Positions 1 to 5,982 of a stretch of DNA of 6,089 bases are shown in pieces. This DNA comes from an uncultured Pseudorhodobacter sp. (GTDB lineage: Bacteria; Pseudomonadota; Alphaproteobacteria; Rhodobacterales; Rhodobacteraceae): the NCBI GenBank assembly GCA_937910975.1, contig CALEMZ010000443.1:1-6089 (forward strand). The letters are read 5' to 3'. The notes beneath the pieces are model-generated. The model was not told where the DNA came from. It did no database searches and saw nothing but the letters and a program-made list of their open reading frames with translations. Made by a program: the position numbers and the translations under genes. Numbering within the stretch: position 1 is the stretch's first letter; every line of letters starts with the position of its first letter.

Positions 1-32
1 GTGACCAGGGCAGGCATTGACCCTCTGAACAT
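1..32 (-). CDS. dapA: 4-hydroxy-tetrahydrodipicolinate synthase, N-terminal fragment (runs off left edge)
   Basis: Only the first 11 codons lie in the window, reading MFRGSMPALVT on the minus strand. This closely matches the start of DapA proteins (typically MF-G-PALVTPF), which condense pyruvate with aspartate semialdehyde in the cytoplasm, the first committed step of lysine and meso-diaminopimelate synthesis. The ATG at 32-30 is preceded by an AAGGAG Shine-Dalgarno (47-42) with nine bases between, so the start is well supported. The gene is divergent from the lytic transglycosylase at 194, an arrangement I recall as common in Rhodobacterales. A peptidoglycan-precursor gene next to a peptidoglycan-cleaving one is a plausible neighbourhood. 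The call rests on 11 residues plus the ribosome binding site and context, so another DapA/NAL-family aldolase (such as N-acetylneuraminate lyase) cannot be fully excluded. Confidence 0.8.
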   Translation of the reverse strand, partial: MFRGSMPALV

Positions 33-41
33 GGTACGCGT

Positions 42-47
42 CTCCTT
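42..47 (-). promoter_or_regulatory. Ribosome binding site of dapA
   Basis: The minus strand reads AAGGAG here, nine bases before the ATG at 32. It is a near-perfect anti-16S match and fixes the dapA start. It lies directly beside the first possible ATG (48) of the small ORF on the opposite strand. Confidence 0.75.
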
Positions 48-197
48 ATGAAATGGGCGAAAGAAATGAGTCGCCTCGTTGGTCTCCGCGCCTTCCTAGC
101 GCTATGCGCGGGGCTTGCCAAGCTTGGCGCGATCCTGCCCACACGCGAGGATGTGAGTTGCAGCCATCTGGACACAATGGCAGATTGGGCGTTATGA
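48..197 (+). CDS. Possible small protein of 49 residues, overlapping the slt start
   Basis: An open frame from ATG 48 to TGA 195-197 encodes 49 residues. A second in-frame ATG at 66 would give 43 residues, starting MSRLVGLRAFLALCAGLAKL. I do not recognise the product. It has a basic N-terminus (K2, K5, R9, R14), a hydrophobic or amphipathic stretch at about residues 10-30, and a more polar tail with two cysteines near the end (C38 is visible there; C20 lies in the hydrophobic part). It could be a short membrane-associated peptide or a translated leader. Its stop overlaps the slt ATG as ATGA, the classic geometry for translational coupling, and the slt start has no strong Shine-Dalgarno of its own. 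Against it, neither possible start has a clear ribosome binding site, the frame lies antisense to the likely dapA promoter, and an open frame this short can arise by chance in GC-rich DNA. Confidence 0.35.
   Translation: MKWAKEMSRLVGLRAFLALCAGLAKLGAILPTREDVSCSHLDTMADWAL
93..121 (-). promoter_or_regulatory. Possible sigma-70-type promoter for dapA
   Basis: On the minus strand TTGGCA (121-116) is followed after 17 bases by TAGGAA (98-93). The -35 box matches the TTGACA consensus at five of six positions, while the -10 box is poor (three of six). Transcription would begin near 86, giving a leader of about 54 bases before dapA. This is the best-spaced pair I found upstream of dapA, but alphaproteobacterial promoters are hard to call by eye. 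A perfect 12-bp palindrome (117-128) overlaps the -35 box. Confidence 0.25.
117..128. repeat. Perfect 12-bp palindrome GCCAAGCTTGGC
   Basis: The sequence equals its own reverse complement. It lies between dapA and slt, overlaps the candidate dapA -35 box (116-121) and falls inside the small ORF. It could be an operator for a dimeric regulator of dapA or simply coincidental. A partial copy (GCCAAGCTT) recurs at 2205-2213, just after the slt terminator hairpin. Confidence 0.35.
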
Positions 198-2158
198 AAA
201 CAGCACCTCCCCCCTGTCGCCCCCTCACTGCCTCGCTTTGGGCTATTCCGTTGCTTGTTCTGACGCTTGCCGCGGGCGGGGTGGCGCAGGCAGATCCCGC
301 CAGCGATCTGCGCGCAGCACTTACCGCTGCAAAGGTGCGGGATTGGACGCTGGCACTGGCGGTAGCTCCTAACGGTGTGGGCCGTGATGTGGTGGAATGG
401 CAGCGCCTGCGGGATGGCGATGGATTGCTTGGCGAATATGAGGCCTTCTTGAAGCGCAGGCCGGATTGGCCAGGGCTGGGATGGCTTCACCAAAAAGGCG
501 AAGAGGCAGTGGCGCGGTCGAGCACGCCGAGCCGGGTGATTGCATATTTCAAGGGCGATGAACCCTCGACCGCTTTGGGTGCGATTGCCCTGATCAAGGC
601 CTATACCGGTGCCGGCCAACCGGAAGACGCGGCACGTGAGGCCCGGCGCGCTTGGGTATCCCTGCGCTTCGATGCGGCAGAAGAGGCGGAGATGCTTGCC
701 TTGCAAGGCAGCGCTTTGCAAAGCGTTCATACGCAGCGCCTTGATGCCCTGCTGTGGGACGCGCGCACGGCGGAGGCCACGCGGATGCTGCCGCTGGTGT
801 CCCCGGCGTGGCAGGCTTTGGCACGGGCGCGCATGGCTCTGCGCACGCAAGCGAATGGGGTGGATGCGCTGGTCGCGGCGGTCCCGGCCCCCGAAGCCAA
901 CGATCCGGGTTTGGCCTATGAGCGTTTTGTCTGGCGCGCGCGCAAAGGGCTGCTGGACGGTGCCGTTGCCCTGATTCTGGAGCGATCAGCCTCTGCCGCC
1001 TTGTTGGGGCGGCCAGAGGCATGGGCCAATCGGCGTGCTGGCGTCGTGCGCGATCTGATGCAGGCGGGCAGGACGGACGAGGCCTACCGCATTGCTGCTT
1101 CACACCGATTGGCCGATGGCGGCGACTATGCGGAAATGGAGTTTCTGGCCGGGTTCATCGCCTTGCGCCTGCGCAATGATGCGGCAACGGCACGGACCCA
1201 TTTCCAGCATTTGAAAGCAGGCGTCAGCACCCCCATCAGCCTGAGCCGTGCGCATTACTGGGAGGGGCGTGCCGAGGAAGCACTGGGCAATACCGCCGCT
1301 GCCCGCGCAGCGTTTGAGGCCGGTGCGCAGCACCAAACAGCCTATTACGGCTTGCTGAGCGCCGAGAAGTTGGGCCTTTCGCTTGATCCGGCCCTGCTAT
1401 CAGAGCAGCGCCCCGCCGACTGGCGCAATGCCCGTTTTGCAGGGTCATCCGTACTGGAGGCCGCGAAGCTGTTACTTGCGGCAGGGGACCTTAGTCTTGG
1501 CAAACGGTTCATGCTGCATTTGGCCGAGGGGCTGAACACGGTGGAGTTGGCACAGTTGGCCGATTTGGCGCTGTCGATGGGCGAGCCGCATGTAGCGGTA
1601 CTGATCGGCAAGCAGGCCGCCTCACGTGGGGTGATTATTCCACGCGCCTATTTCCCGGTGGTGGGTATGGTGCCAGAGGGCCTGCAGGTCAGCCGGGCAT
1701 TGGCGCTGTCGATTGCGCGGCGCGAAAGCGAATTTGATGCGGCGGTGACAAGCCCTGCCGGCGCACTTGGCCTGATGCAGGTGATGCCGGGGACGGCCAA
1801 GCTGATGGCAGACAAGACCGGGCAAGGCTATGCGCTGGCCCGGTTGACCGAAGATCCGGCCTATAACGTTTCGCTCGGGGCCGCCTATCTGGCGCAATTG
1901 GTTGAAGAGTTTGGCCCGACGGTGGCCTTGATCGCCTCGGGCTACAACGCGGGGCCGGGGCGCCCGCGCCGCTGGATCACAGAGTTTGGCGATCCGCGGC
2001 AAACGAGCGTGGATGTGGTGGATTGGGTGGAAACCATCCCCTTTGCCGAAACCCGTACCTATGTGATGCGGGTGGTTGAATCGCTGGTGATCTACCGTGC
2101 AAAGCTGCGTGGGGCGGTGGGGCCGGTGAATGTATCGGCGGAACTGACAGGGCGTTGA
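194..2158 (+). CDS. slt: Soluble lytic murein transglycosylase (Slt70-like), periplasmic
   Basis: A 654-residue exported enzyme predicted to cleave the MurNAc-GlcNAc bond of peptidoglycan with formation of 1,6-anhydroMurNAc. The ATG at 194 was chosen because a signal peptide follows directly: MKT, then a hydrophobic core at about residues 15-30, and an A-Q-A cleavage site before D34. A longer frame open from 53 would put 47 polar residues before the signal. Residues about 40-490 are alanine-rich and helical with TPR-like repeats, as in the ring-shaped domain of Slt70 (about 645 residues in E. coli). The catalytic SLT domain is at about 497-635. It contains RRESEF with E511 as the expected catalytic acid, SPAGALGLMQVMPGTA (520-535), GYNAGP (Y584) and IPFAETRTYV (615-624). 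All hallmark motifs are intact. It is divergent from dapA, follows a small ORF through an ATGA overlap, and ends before a strong hairpin at 2175-2203. Confidence 0.93.
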   Translation: MKTAPPPCRPLTASLWAIPLLVLTLAAGGVAQADPASDLRAALTAAKVRDWTLALAVAPNGVGRDVVEWQRLRDGDGLLGEYEAFLKRRPDWPGLGWLHQKGEEAVARSSTPSRVIAYFKGDEPSTALGAIALIKAYTGAGQPEDAAREARRAWVSLRFDAAEEAEMLALQGSALQSVHTQRLDALLWDARTAEATRMLPLVSPAWQALARARMALRTQANGVDALVAAVPAPEANDPGLAYERFVWRARKGLLDGAVALILERSASAALLGRPEAWANRRAGVVRDLMQAGRTDEAYRIAASHRLADGGDYAEMEFLAGFIALRLRNDAATARTHFQHLKAGVSTPISLSRAHYWEGRAEEALGNTAAARAAFEAGAQHQTAYYGLLSAEKLGLSLDPALLSEQRPADWRNARFAGSSVLEAAKLLLAAGDLSLGKRFMLHLAEGLNTVELAQLADLALSMGEPHVAVLIGKQAASRGVIIPRAYFPVVGMVPEGLQVSRALALSIARRESEFDAAVTSPAGALGLMQVMPGTAKLMADKTGQGYALARLTEDPAYNVSLGAAYLAQLVEEFGPTVALIASGYNAGPGRPRRWITEFGDPRQTSVDVVDWVETIPFAETRTYVMRVVESLVIYRAKLRGAVGPVNVSAELTGR

Positions 2159-2174
2159 CGCCTCGCAGTAAGGT

Positions 2175-2203
2175 GGCCCCGAGTTTCGACGAAATCCGGG
2201 GCC
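2175..2203. terminator. Hairpin between convergent genes, probable bidirectional terminator
   Basis: GGCCCCGAGTTTC (2175-2187) pairs with GAAATCCGGGGCC (2191-2203) around the loop GAC. That is a 13-position stem with seven outer GC pairs, one A-C mismatch and one G-T wobble. It lies 16 bases after the slt stop and 10 bases beyond the stop of the convergent ThDP enzyme gene. There is no clean U-tract on either side: the plus strand continues with a mixed stretch containing CTTTC and CCTTT. Termination is therefore inferred from stem strength and position between two convergent stops. An RNA-stabilising 3' hairpin is the alternative. Confidence 0.7.
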
Positions 2204-2213
2204 TGCCAAGCTT

Positions 2214-3863
2214 TCAGCCTTTGAGTGCTGCCGCGCGAACCTGGCTGAGCGTTTGCCCGGTCGTCAGCATGTCTGCGTCCAGCTTCAGCTCTATGACCGC
2301 AACCACCCCGCTCGCCTGCGCGCGGGCAAAGGCTGCGGGGAAATCGGCCTGATCGGTCACCGTCTCGCCATGCCCGCCGTAAGCGCGCGCAAGGGCGGCG
2401 AAGTCGGGGTTGGCCAGATCGGTGCCAGAGGGCCTGCCGGGATAATGGCGTTCCTGATGCATACGGATCGTACCATAGCGCCCGTTATTGGCCACGATTA
2501 CGATGGGCTTGGCCCCGTGCTGCACGGCAGTTGACAGCTCATTGCAGCTCATCTGAAAACAGCCGTCCCCGGCCATGCACACCACTGTGCGCTCCGGGTT
2601 TTGCAGCGAGGCCGCCACGGCTGCCGGAAAGCCGTATCCCATGGAGCCAGAGGTTGGTGCCAGTTGGGTGCCATGCTGGCGAAAGCGGTAGTAGCGGTGC
2701 AAAAACGCCGCGTAATTGCCCGCACCATTGGTCAGAATGCTGTCATGCGGCAGGTTGGCGGCAAGCCATGTCACCACCTGCTCCAGCTTCACCGCGCCGG
2801 GGGTTTCGGCAGGCTTTTGCCATGCCTCATATTCGGCGCGGCCCGCCGCCGCCCATTCCGCCCAATCGCCTTTGCCATTGGTTTTGGCCAAAGCGGCCAG
2901 CATCTGATCGGCCCGCGCGGGGATCGCCAAGGTGGGGTAGAAAACCCGGCCCAATTCATCCGGGTCGGGGTAGATGTGCAAAATGCGCGGGCCGGGGCGG
3001 GTTGGGTCCAAGATTTCATAGTTGTCGGTTGCGATATCGCCAAGCCGCGCGCCCAGCACCAGCAGCGTATCAGCCTGCGCCAGCCTTTGACCCAGCTTTG
3101 GGTTCATCCCCACGCCCAGATCGCCCACATAGTTCGCGTGGTCATTGTTCATCCGGTCCTGACGGCGGAAGGTCACGGCCACGGGCAAACCCCAGCTTTC
3201 GGCAAAGCGCGCCAGATTGTCGGCGGCCTCTTGCGACCATCCCGGCCCTCCCGCGATCACCAGCGGTCGCTTGGCTTGCGCCAGCGCCTCGGTCACAGCC
3301 ATCACCTGTGCGTTACTGATCGCATCGGGCTGGACGGTTGGCGCTGGCAGATCTGCCACATCGGCGCGGCTGGACAGCATATCCTCGGGCAGGGCCAGCA
3401 CAACCGGGCCGGGGCGACCCGAGCAGGCCTGATGGAAGGCACGGCTAATATACTCGGGCAGGCGCTCGATCTGGTCCACTTCGGCAGCCCATTTCGCCAG
3501 CGTGCCAAAGACCGCGCGGTAATCCACCTCTTGAAACGCCTCGCGGTCACGGTGATTTCGGGCGATCTGGCCGACGAAAATCACCATCGGCGTGCTGTCT
3601 TGTTTGGCAATATGGATGCCCGCGCTGGCGTTTGTGGCCCCCGGCCCGCGCGTCACGAACAAGATACCGGGCTTCCCGGTCATTTTGCCCTGCGCTTCGG
3701 CCATCATCGCGGCACCGCCTTCCTGTCGGCAGACGATGTTTTCGATCCCACTGTCACGCAGCCCGTCGAGTGCCGCCAGAAAGCTCTCACCCGGAACCGA
3801 GAAGACACGTGTCACACCCTGCGCCACCAGTTGATCGACAAGAATTTGACCGCCATGCCGCAT
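2214..3863 (-). CDS. Thiamine pyrophosphate-dependent enzyme, acetolactate synthase large-subunit-like
   Basis: A 549-residue cytoplasmic ThDP enzyme of the acetolactate synthase/pyruvate oxidase/decarboxylase superfamily. The ATG at 3863 was chosen because AAGGAG (3874-3869) precedes it by five bases; a longer frame open from 3950 adds 29 low-complexity residues. The N-terminal ThDP-binding domain (about 1-170) has VPGES (23-27) and the cofactor-activating glutamate E48 in CRQEGGAAMMAE. FQEVD (110-114) resembles the AFQE-D segment of acetolactate synthases. The central domain spans about 190-330. The C-terminal domain has the ThDP/Mg motif GDG (432-434), 24 residues, then NN (459-460). The RFDDR signature usual in acetolactate synthases is replaced by ARLGD (272-276), and no small regulatory subunit (IlvH/N) lies beside it. 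An anabolic IlvB role is therefore doubtful. The family suggests decarboxylation of a 2-oxoacid or carboligation, but the substrate cannot be assigned. The gene probably has its own promoter in the upstream 336-bp gap. Confidence 0.88.
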   Translation of the reverse strand: MRHGGQILVDQLVAQGVTRVFSVPGESFLAALDGLRDSGIENIVCRQEGGAAMMAEAQGKMTGKPGILFVTRGPGATNASAGIHIAKQDSTPMVIFVGQIARNHRDREAFQEVDYRAVFGTLAKWAAEVDQIERLPEYISRAFHQACSGRPGPVVLALPEDMLSSRADVADLPAPTVQPDAISNAQVMAVTEALAQAKRPLVIAGGPGWSQEAADNLARFAESWGLPVAVTFRRQDRMNNDHANYVGDLGVGMNPKLGQRLAQADTLLVLGARLGDIATDNYEILDPTRPGPRILHIYPDPDELGRVFYPTLAIPARADQMLAALAKTNGKGDWAEWAAAGRAEYEAWQKPAETPGAVKLEQVVTWLAANLPHDSILTNGAGNYAAFLHRYYRFRQHGTQLAPTSGSMGYGFPAAVAASLQNPERTVVCMAGDGCFQMSCNELSTAVQHGAKPIVIVANNGRYGTIRMHQERHYPGRPSGTDLANPDFAALARAYGGHGETVTDQADFPAAFARAQASGVVAVIELKLDADMLTTGQTLSQVRAAALKG

Positions 3864-3868
3864 GTTCT

Positions 3869-3874
3869 CTCCTT
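3869..3874 (-). promoter_or_regulatory. Ribosome binding site of the ThDP enzyme gene
   Basis: The minus strand reads AAGGAG five bases before the ATG at 3863. It decides the start in favour of 3863 over the in-frame upstream ATG at 3950. Confidence 0.7.
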
Positions 3875-4133
3875 CGCTCTCTTCGGGTGAACACTGCGAT
3901 GCGCTGCTATCGGGTGCAAGAGGCTCCGCAGCCTTATTGGCGCAATACATCCCTTAGGTGTGGCGGGAAGTACTTTTCGTATAGGCCTTGGAGGGTGATG
4001 AGGATATTTTTACGTTACATTTCAATCGCCTACTGAAGGCCTGCAGACTACCAGCCCGACGCTTTGTCCGAACGCGTTTCCAGATTCAATTGAGAATAAG
4101 TAATGGCAAGCTGCATGGAAGCTGTGTCACCAC

Positions 4134-4149
4134 GATATGCGATCATATC
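4134..4149. repeat. Short inverted repeat GATATG-CGAT-CATATC
   Basis: Two perfect 6-bp arms are separated by four bases in the AT-richer spacer, about 50 bp past the stop of the FAD oxidoreductase and about 270 bp upstream of the ThDP enzyme start. The size and spacing would fit a dimeric repressor site, but the arms are short, chance occurrence is quite possible, and the distance to the ThDP gene is large for an operator. Confidence 0.3.
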
Positions 4150-4199
4150 AGCGGCAATGGTCGAAAAGCGTTTTTGGCGAAATAGGAAATAGTGCTCGC

Positions 4200-5240
4200 C
4201 TAAAGGCTCGCCTCCACCCGGAAATCATCAGGGATGGTATCGCGTCCCTCCAGCACCAGATCGGCCATGATTTCGGCAATCTTGGGGGCCATGCCAAAGC
4301 CGATCTTGAACCCGCCATTGGCGATGAAATGGCCTGCGCGCCCCGGCCAATCGCCCAGTATTGGCGCACGGCTGCGGCTGCGGGGGCGCAGCCCTGCCCA
4401 GCGGCTTACCACTGGCGCATCGGCAAGGCAGGGTAGGGCCGCGCGGGCCTTTGCGATCAGCGCCTCAAGCTGCGCATCCGTTGAATGCGCATCCTCCCAC
4501 TCGCGTTCTGAGGTGGAGCCAACCGCAACCGTGCCATCGCCATGCGGAATGATATGCAAACCATCGGTGAAAACCTGCGGTAGCGCGCCTGCCTCGAAGC
4601 GAAAGCTGGCGGCCTGCCCCTTTACGCCGTTGCCAACTGCGCGCTCCCGCCCATCAGAAAGTGCCAGCAGGCCTGCATATCCCGTGGCCCAGACCTGCGG
4701 CCCAGTGGTGGTGGCCTCGCCAATCACCACCTCCGCCCCTTTGGCCGCAAGTGCCGCCAGCAAGGCCCCAAGTGCTGCGCGCGGATGCAGGCGCGCGGTC
4801 AGCGTGTCATGGATCAGCCAGCCGGTCGGACTTGCGGGTTCCCACGCAGCGCCCGTAGCGCGGATAACCTGCCATTCGGCGCGTCCTTGCCAAAGTGCTT
4901 TGGCGGTTTCCACCCGGTCGCGTGCCAATGCCAAAGTGGCCAGATCGGCGATGGGCTGCAAGCGCCCCGAACGGGCATAAAGCGGGTCCGTCCCGCCTGC
5001 GGAATGCACATCTGCCCACCAATCGCGCGCCTGCAACAGACTTTCCAATTGAAACGCCTTCTTGCTATTCCAATTTTCTGGCACATGCGGGGCCAAAGCC
5101 CCCACTATCCCGCCAGATGACCCGGCGCCGGGGGCCACAGCCTCGATCACCCGCACGCGCGCGCCGCGCCGCGCCGCCGCCCAAGCGATCGACAGGCCAA
5201 AGATGCCCGCGCCATGTACCGTCAGATCCGGCGTTGCCAT
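4200..5240 (-). CDS. FAD-dependent oxidoreductase, similar to the C-terminal (MnmC1) domain of MnmC
   Basis: A 346-residue cytoplasmic flavoprotein of the D-amino-acid-oxidase (DAO) fold. The ATG at 5240 was chosen because the FAD-binding Rossmann motif HGAGIFG (9-15) follows at the usual distance, and an AAAGGGG-like ribosome site precedes it. The longer frame from 5375 would add 45 residues and overlap mnmD. E33 at the end of the second beta strand should bind the adenosine ribose. GSSGGIVGALAP (40-51) resembles the GASGN-G-L-P loop of MnmC. WAGLRPRSRSRAPILG (from W281) and NGGFKIGFGMAP (from N308) are typical C-terminal DAO-family segments. In fused MnmC this domain removes the carboxymethyl group from cmnm5(s2)U34 of tRNA to give nm5(s2)U34. 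The role here is inferred from divergence across 52 bp from mnmD. A glycine oxidase (ThiO)-like or other amine oxidase remains possible, since these families share all the motifs seen. Confidence 0.82.
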   Translation of the reverse strand: MATPDLTVHGAGIFGLSIAWAAARRGARVRVIEAVAPGAGSSGGIVGALAPHVPENWNSKKAFQLESLLQARDWWADVHSAGGTDPLYARSGRLQPIADLATLALARDRVETAKALWQGRAEWQVIRATGAAWEPASPTGWLIHDTLTARLHPRAALGALLAALAAKGAEVVIGEATTTGPQVWATGYAGLLALSDGRERAVGNGVKGQAASFRFEAGALPQVFTDGLHIIPHGDGTVAVGSTSEREWEDAHSTDAQLEALIAKARAALPCLADAPVVSRWAGLRPRSRSRAPILGDWPGRAGHFIANGGFKIGFGMAPKIAEIMADLVLEGRDTIPDDFRVEASL

Positions 5241-5292
5241 TCGCGGCCCCTTTGCCCATTGTCGCACCGACCAACCCTTAGGCGATATCCCC

Positions 5293-5982
5293 GTGCCAAG
5301 CCAGAGCCCGCCCCAGAATGCCGCGCCAAACACAGCCGAATTGGACTGGCGCGATGGTGCCTTGCCAATCTCCACCCGGTTTGATGACCCCTATTTCAGC
5401 CTTGCCAATGGGTTGGACGAAACCCGGCATGTGTTCCTTGCTGGCAATGACCTGCCCGCGCGCCTGCGCCCCGGCTTTCAAATTGCCGAACTCGGCTTTG
5501 GCACCGGGCTGAACCTTCTGGCCACGCTTATTGCCGCTGGCGAAATGCCCATCCGCTATACCTCGTTTGAGGCCTATCCCATGGCCACCCCCGATATTGC
5601 CCGCGCCCTGCAAGCCTTCCCCGAGGTGGCGGCGGTGGCGGGCGATTTACTGCACCATTGGGGGCAGGGGCAGCGGGCCTTCCAGCTTGGGCCTGTCGCG
5701 GTCGAGGTGGTGATCGGAGACGCCCGCGCCACCCTTCCCGCATGGCAGGGCCGCGCCGATGCGTGGTATCTTGATGGTTTCTCCCCCGCCAAAAACCCTG
5801 AACTTTGGGGTGAGGATTTGATGGCCGAGGTTGGCCGTCACACAGCGCCCGGTGGCACCTTTGCCACCTACACGGCGGCGGGTTTCGTGCGCCGGGGCTT
5901 GCAGGCGGCAGGATTTGCGGTAGAGCGGCGCAAAGGCCACGGTCACAAGCGCCACATGGCCACTGGAATACTGCCACAATGA
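5293..5982 (+). CDS. mnmD: tRNA (5-methylaminomethyl-2-thiouridine)(34)-methyltransferase MnmD
   Basis: A 229-residue SAM-dependent methyltransferase equivalent to the N-terminal (MnmC2, DUF752) half of E. coli MnmC. It is expected to methylate nm5(s2)U34 to mnm5(s2)U34 at the tRNA wobble position. Visible family features are LDWRDGALPISTRFDDPYFS (17-36), GLDETRHVFLAGNDLP (40-55), the SAM-binding loop ELGFGTGLN (66-74), FEAYP, and the catalytic-region motif DAWYLDGFSPAKNPELW (from D156). The frame is open from 5062, but that stretch overlaps the divergent oxidoreductase and has proline/arginine-rich shadow composition. The GTG at 5293 leaves 16 residues before the conserved LDW block, matching homologues, and a weak TAGG lies 10 bases upstream. 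Starts are therefore inferred, with GTG the best choice. The stop overlaps the next gene as ATGA, suggesting a co-translated operon. No FAD domain is fused to it. Confidence 0.9.
   Translation: MPSQSPPQNAAPNTAELDWRDGALPISTRFDDPYFSLANGLDETRHVFLAGNDLPARLRPGFQIAELGFGTGLNLLATLIAAGEMPIRYTSFEAYPMATPDIARALQAFPEVAAVAGDLLHHWGQGQRAFQLGPVAVEVVIGDARATLPAWQGRADAWYLDGFSPAKNPELWGEDLMAEVGRHTAPGGTFATYTAAGFVRRGLQAAGFAVERRKGHGHKRHMATGILPQ

Larger units (their letters stand above)
3864..4199. other. 336-bp intergenic spacer, AT-richer, no recognisable gene
   Basis: The spacer separates two minus-strand genes. It must hold the leader and probably the promoter of the ThDP enzyme, although I found no convincing -35/-10 pair. 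Base composition falls well below the neighbouring genes: I count 53 G+C in 119 bases (about 45%) at 4081-4199. Short frames within it have no recognisable motifs and no good ribosome binding sites. Small dyads are visible: GATATG/CATATC (4134-4139 and 4144-4149), TCAATTGA (4086-4093), and a widely spaced AGGCCTT/AAGGCCT pair (3983-3989 and 4036-4042). I see no tRNA, riboswitch or insertion-sequence ends. It could hold an operator, a small RNA or a decayed gene; none can be demonstrated. Confidence 0.6.

Noticed and set aside
158..186. TTGCAG, 17 bases, CAGATT as an slt promoter
   Set aside because: The -10 hexamer matches at only three positions, and transcription would begin almost at the slt ATG, leaving essentially no leader.
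53..193. In-frame N-terminal extension of slt back to ATG 53
   Set aside because: It would place 47 polar residues before an otherwise standard signal peptide beginning at 194.
594..1103. Minus-strand frame of 169 codons inside slt
   Set aside because: Arg/Pro/Ala-rich low-complexity composition typical of an antisense shadow; slt is continuous and well supported across it.
2601..3890. Long plus-strand open frame of 429 codons opposite the ThDP enzyme
   Set aside because: It has no recognisable domain or ribosome binding site and is rich in H, R and Q, as expected for an antisense shadow of a GC-rich gene whose minus-strand product has clear ThDP motifs.
3983..4042. AGGCCTT/AAGGCCT inverted repeat as mobile-element ends
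   Set aside because: The arms are seven bases, each already contains the common AGGCCT palindrome, only 46 bases lie between, and there is no transposase or target duplication.
4161..4200. GGCGA/TCGCC hairpin plus A/T runs after the FAD oxidoreductase stop as a terminator
   Set aside because: The stem is only five pairs with a 15-base loop, and the minus strand continues with A residues rather than a T-tract, so it does not fit an intrinsic terminator.
5062..5292. Upstream part of the mnmD frame as a longer MnmD N-terminus
   Set aside because: The 77 extra residues are proline/arginine-rich, overlap the divergent FAD gene, and are absent from the usual MnmD architecture.
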